From the NCBI RefSeq assembly GCF_019075875.1, contig NZ_JAHOOZ010000001.1, positions 2,232,001 to 2,296,000 on the forward strand: a stretch of 64,000 bases of DNA. The letters run 5' to 3'. Below the pieces are notes generated by a model. The model did no database searches. It saw only the letters and a list, made by a program, of their open reading frames with translations, and was not told the origin of the DNA. A program made the translations under genes and the position numbers. Every line of letters begins with the position of its first letter. Positions within the stretch are counted from its first letter, which is position 1. This DNA is from Novosphingobium sp. G106. Its GTDB lineage: Bacteria; Pseudomonadota; Alphaproteobacteria; Sphingomonadales; Sphingomonadaceae. Of the stretch, positions 63,161 to 64,000 are shown piece after piece.

Positions 63161-63391
63161 TCAATCGGCTGCCACGATCGAATGCTCAAGTCGCACATCG
63201 TCGAGAAGCTGCTCGATCGCGGCGCGTTGCGCATCGGTGCCACTTAGTCTTACATCCCAATTGCAATGGGCATACTTCTTCGCGTCGCGCACGATCACCT
63301 TGCCAAGCGCCCGCTGCCATGTCTGCGTAGTGCCGCCTCTCTCCCGGATCAGGCGGGCGATAATCAGCTGTTCGAGGTCGGAGGCAGTCAT
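63161..63391 (-). CDS. Conserved small hypothetical protein
   Basis: This is a 76-residue soluble protein. It starts TASDLEQLIIARLIRERGG and contains WQRALGKVIV, HCNWDVR and AAIEQLLDDVRLEH. The style matches a short conserved protein common in sphingomonads, with no known function. ATG 63391 is chosen because the upstream extension of the frame has low-complexity, unrelated character. A 12-base palindrome lies 55 bases upstream. Confidence 0.7.
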   Translation of the reverse strand: MTASDLEQLIIARLIRERGGTTQTWQRALGKVIVRDAKKYAHCNWDVRLSGTDAQRAAIEQLLDDVRLEHSIVAAD

Positions 63392-63445
63392 GCCCACCGC
63401 ATAGCCGCAGTTGACGGCCAGGCAAGCAGACGTTCGCGCGCCCGC

Positions 63446-63457
63446 TTGATTAATCAA
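63446..63457. promoter_or_regulatory. Palindrome upstream of the small conserved gene
   Basis: TTGATTAATCAA is a perfect 12-base palindrome. It resembles FNR/CRP-type half sites (TTGAT/ATCAA) but is two bases shorter than a standard site, so binding by that family is doubtful. Confidence 0.35.
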
Positions 63458-63489
63458 CGGCAGGTTTCGAGGATCAGCCGCGAAGCGGC

Positions 63490-63513
63490 AAACGTCAGCT
63501 TTGTCGGCGGAAG
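63490..63513 (+). repeat. Dispersed short repeat, copy 3' of the palindrome
   Basis: AAACGTCAGCTTTGTCGGCG followed by GAAG is close to consensus. A truncated companion (GAACAGCCGCTATG then CGGCGG) follows at 63537-63560, partly inside the end of the next gene. Confidence 0.45.
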
Positions 63514-63545
63514 GCGGCATGCTTTCCGAATGATTTGAACAGCCG

Positions 63546-64000
63546 CTATGCGGCGGTTGTAGCGGGTAGATCAAGCCCATCCAGCTTGTGCGCCGCTGAG
63601 GTTGCGGCTTGCCGGCGGCGTTGACCGACTAAAGCGCATACCAGTGCCAACCAACCCAGGAGCAGCGCCGTTCCGGCCGCAACGCTGTGCACTACGAACA
63701 TCGAGGGCGGCCGCGCCACGTCAAGCAAGACGCGGAGCGCCGCGGTAGCCCTCCTGTCGCCCACGAACTCCTGCAAGCGCGCAAGCCTCAATCTGTCATT
63801 GTAGGTTCTCGGCACCCAGGCGCCGCTCATCGCATCGACTTCGCGGCGCACCTTTGGAAGGTCGGCCGCGGAATAGGCCTTTTGCGCCACGACAAAATGG
63901 GCCTGGTCGGCGAGCTCTCCTGCCAGCGCATTCGGGACGACCTTCAGCGTGCATTTTTCTGGACGGACAAAGGGCGAGTGGTCGGAGCTCGCCAACCATT
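63546..64000 (-). CDS. Hypothetical membrane protein, C-terminal part (cut by window edge)
   Basis: The frame is open to the window edge, so the N-terminus is missing; 150 residues are visible. A soluble part (VVPNALAGELADQAHFVV, AMSGAWVPRTYNDRLRLARL) is followed by one hydrophobic segment (MFVVHSVAAGTALLLGWLALVCALVG) and a short basic cytoplasmic tail. No family recognised. The last codons overlap a truncated dispersed repeat, which may have extended the reading frame. Confidence 0.5.
   Translation of the reverse strand, partial: WLASSDHSPFVRPEKCTLKVVPNALAGELADQAHFVVAQKAYSAADLPKVRREVDAMSGAWVPRTYNDRLRLARLQEFVGDRRATAALRVLLDVARPPSMFVVHSVAAGTALLLGWLALVCALVGQRRRQAATSAAHKLDGLDLPATTAA

Noticed and set aside
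63446-63457. FNR-type site upstream of the small hypothetical gene
   Set aside because: The palindrome TTGATTAATCAA is two bases shorter than the TTGAT-N4-ATCAA site, so an FNR assignment is not supported.
1-64000. CRISPR array, prophage or restriction system
   Set aside because: No regularly spaced repeats of CRISPR type and no phage structural, Cas or restriction genes were seen anywhere in the window.

Overview
The window reads as chromosome of a high-GC alphaproteobacterium of the sphingomonad type (Novosphingobium / Sphingobium / Sphingomonas relatives). This is inferred from protein style (purC, glmU/glmS, LLM and SDR enzymes, M16 lipoprotein peptidase, the IS21 and IS91 types, a short conserved 76-residue sphingomonad-like hypothetical) and from GC-rich coding DNA; no 16S or other taxonomic marker is present.

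Layout. 1-5864 (minus): a chemotaxis operon in the order STAS protein, cheY, cheA, cheW, MCP, MCP (last one cut by the window edge). 5925-6280: an AT-rich non-coding stretch. 6291-22838: metabolic genes. These include a fatty acid hydroxylase-type desaturase, an alpha/beta hydrolase, a two-subunit-style acyl-CoA dehydrogenase pair (one frame-broken), MaoC, purC and an M16 peptidase. A dense redox neighbourhood follows, with two luciferase-like oxidoreductases, three SDRs, a PEP-mutase-family lyase and a Gfo/Idh/MocA oxidoreductase, probably for an acyl-CoA or xenobiotic catabolic route. 22835-27485: gph (frame-broken), glmU and glmS, with a ribbon-helix-helix/PIN toxin-antitoxin module inserted between the last two.

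28365-38837 (plus): a second, compact chemosensory operon. It encodes a cytoplasmic receptor with two signalling tips, a protein of three CheW domains, CheB, CheR, CheA, a small STAS protein, a stand-alone receiver, a CheC-type phosphatase and a PAS hybrid histidine kinase. No flagellar genes lie nearby, so it may control something other than swimming. The receptor and CheA frames are each broken by one base.

38894-45473 is accessory: an IS21 element flanked by two truncated genes, small orphan genes, and an IS91-type element with its own tyrosine recombinase. 45652-58342 (minus) holds a sensor kinase/response regulator pair behind an exported intradiol dioxygenase, then a complete four-gene MdtABC-type RND efflux operon. 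58516-61854 encodes a single membrane protein joining a GH18-like domain, a NodB deacetylase and a family 2 glycosyltransferase. The last 2 kb carry a dienelactone-hydrolase-like protein without its nucleophile, a decayed tRNA-Leu-like sequence, short dispersed repeats and two hypothetical proteins.

Six single-base frame breaks occur in or beside G/C runs. This is the main caution for the annotation: consensus sequencing error explains most of them at least as well as gene decay.
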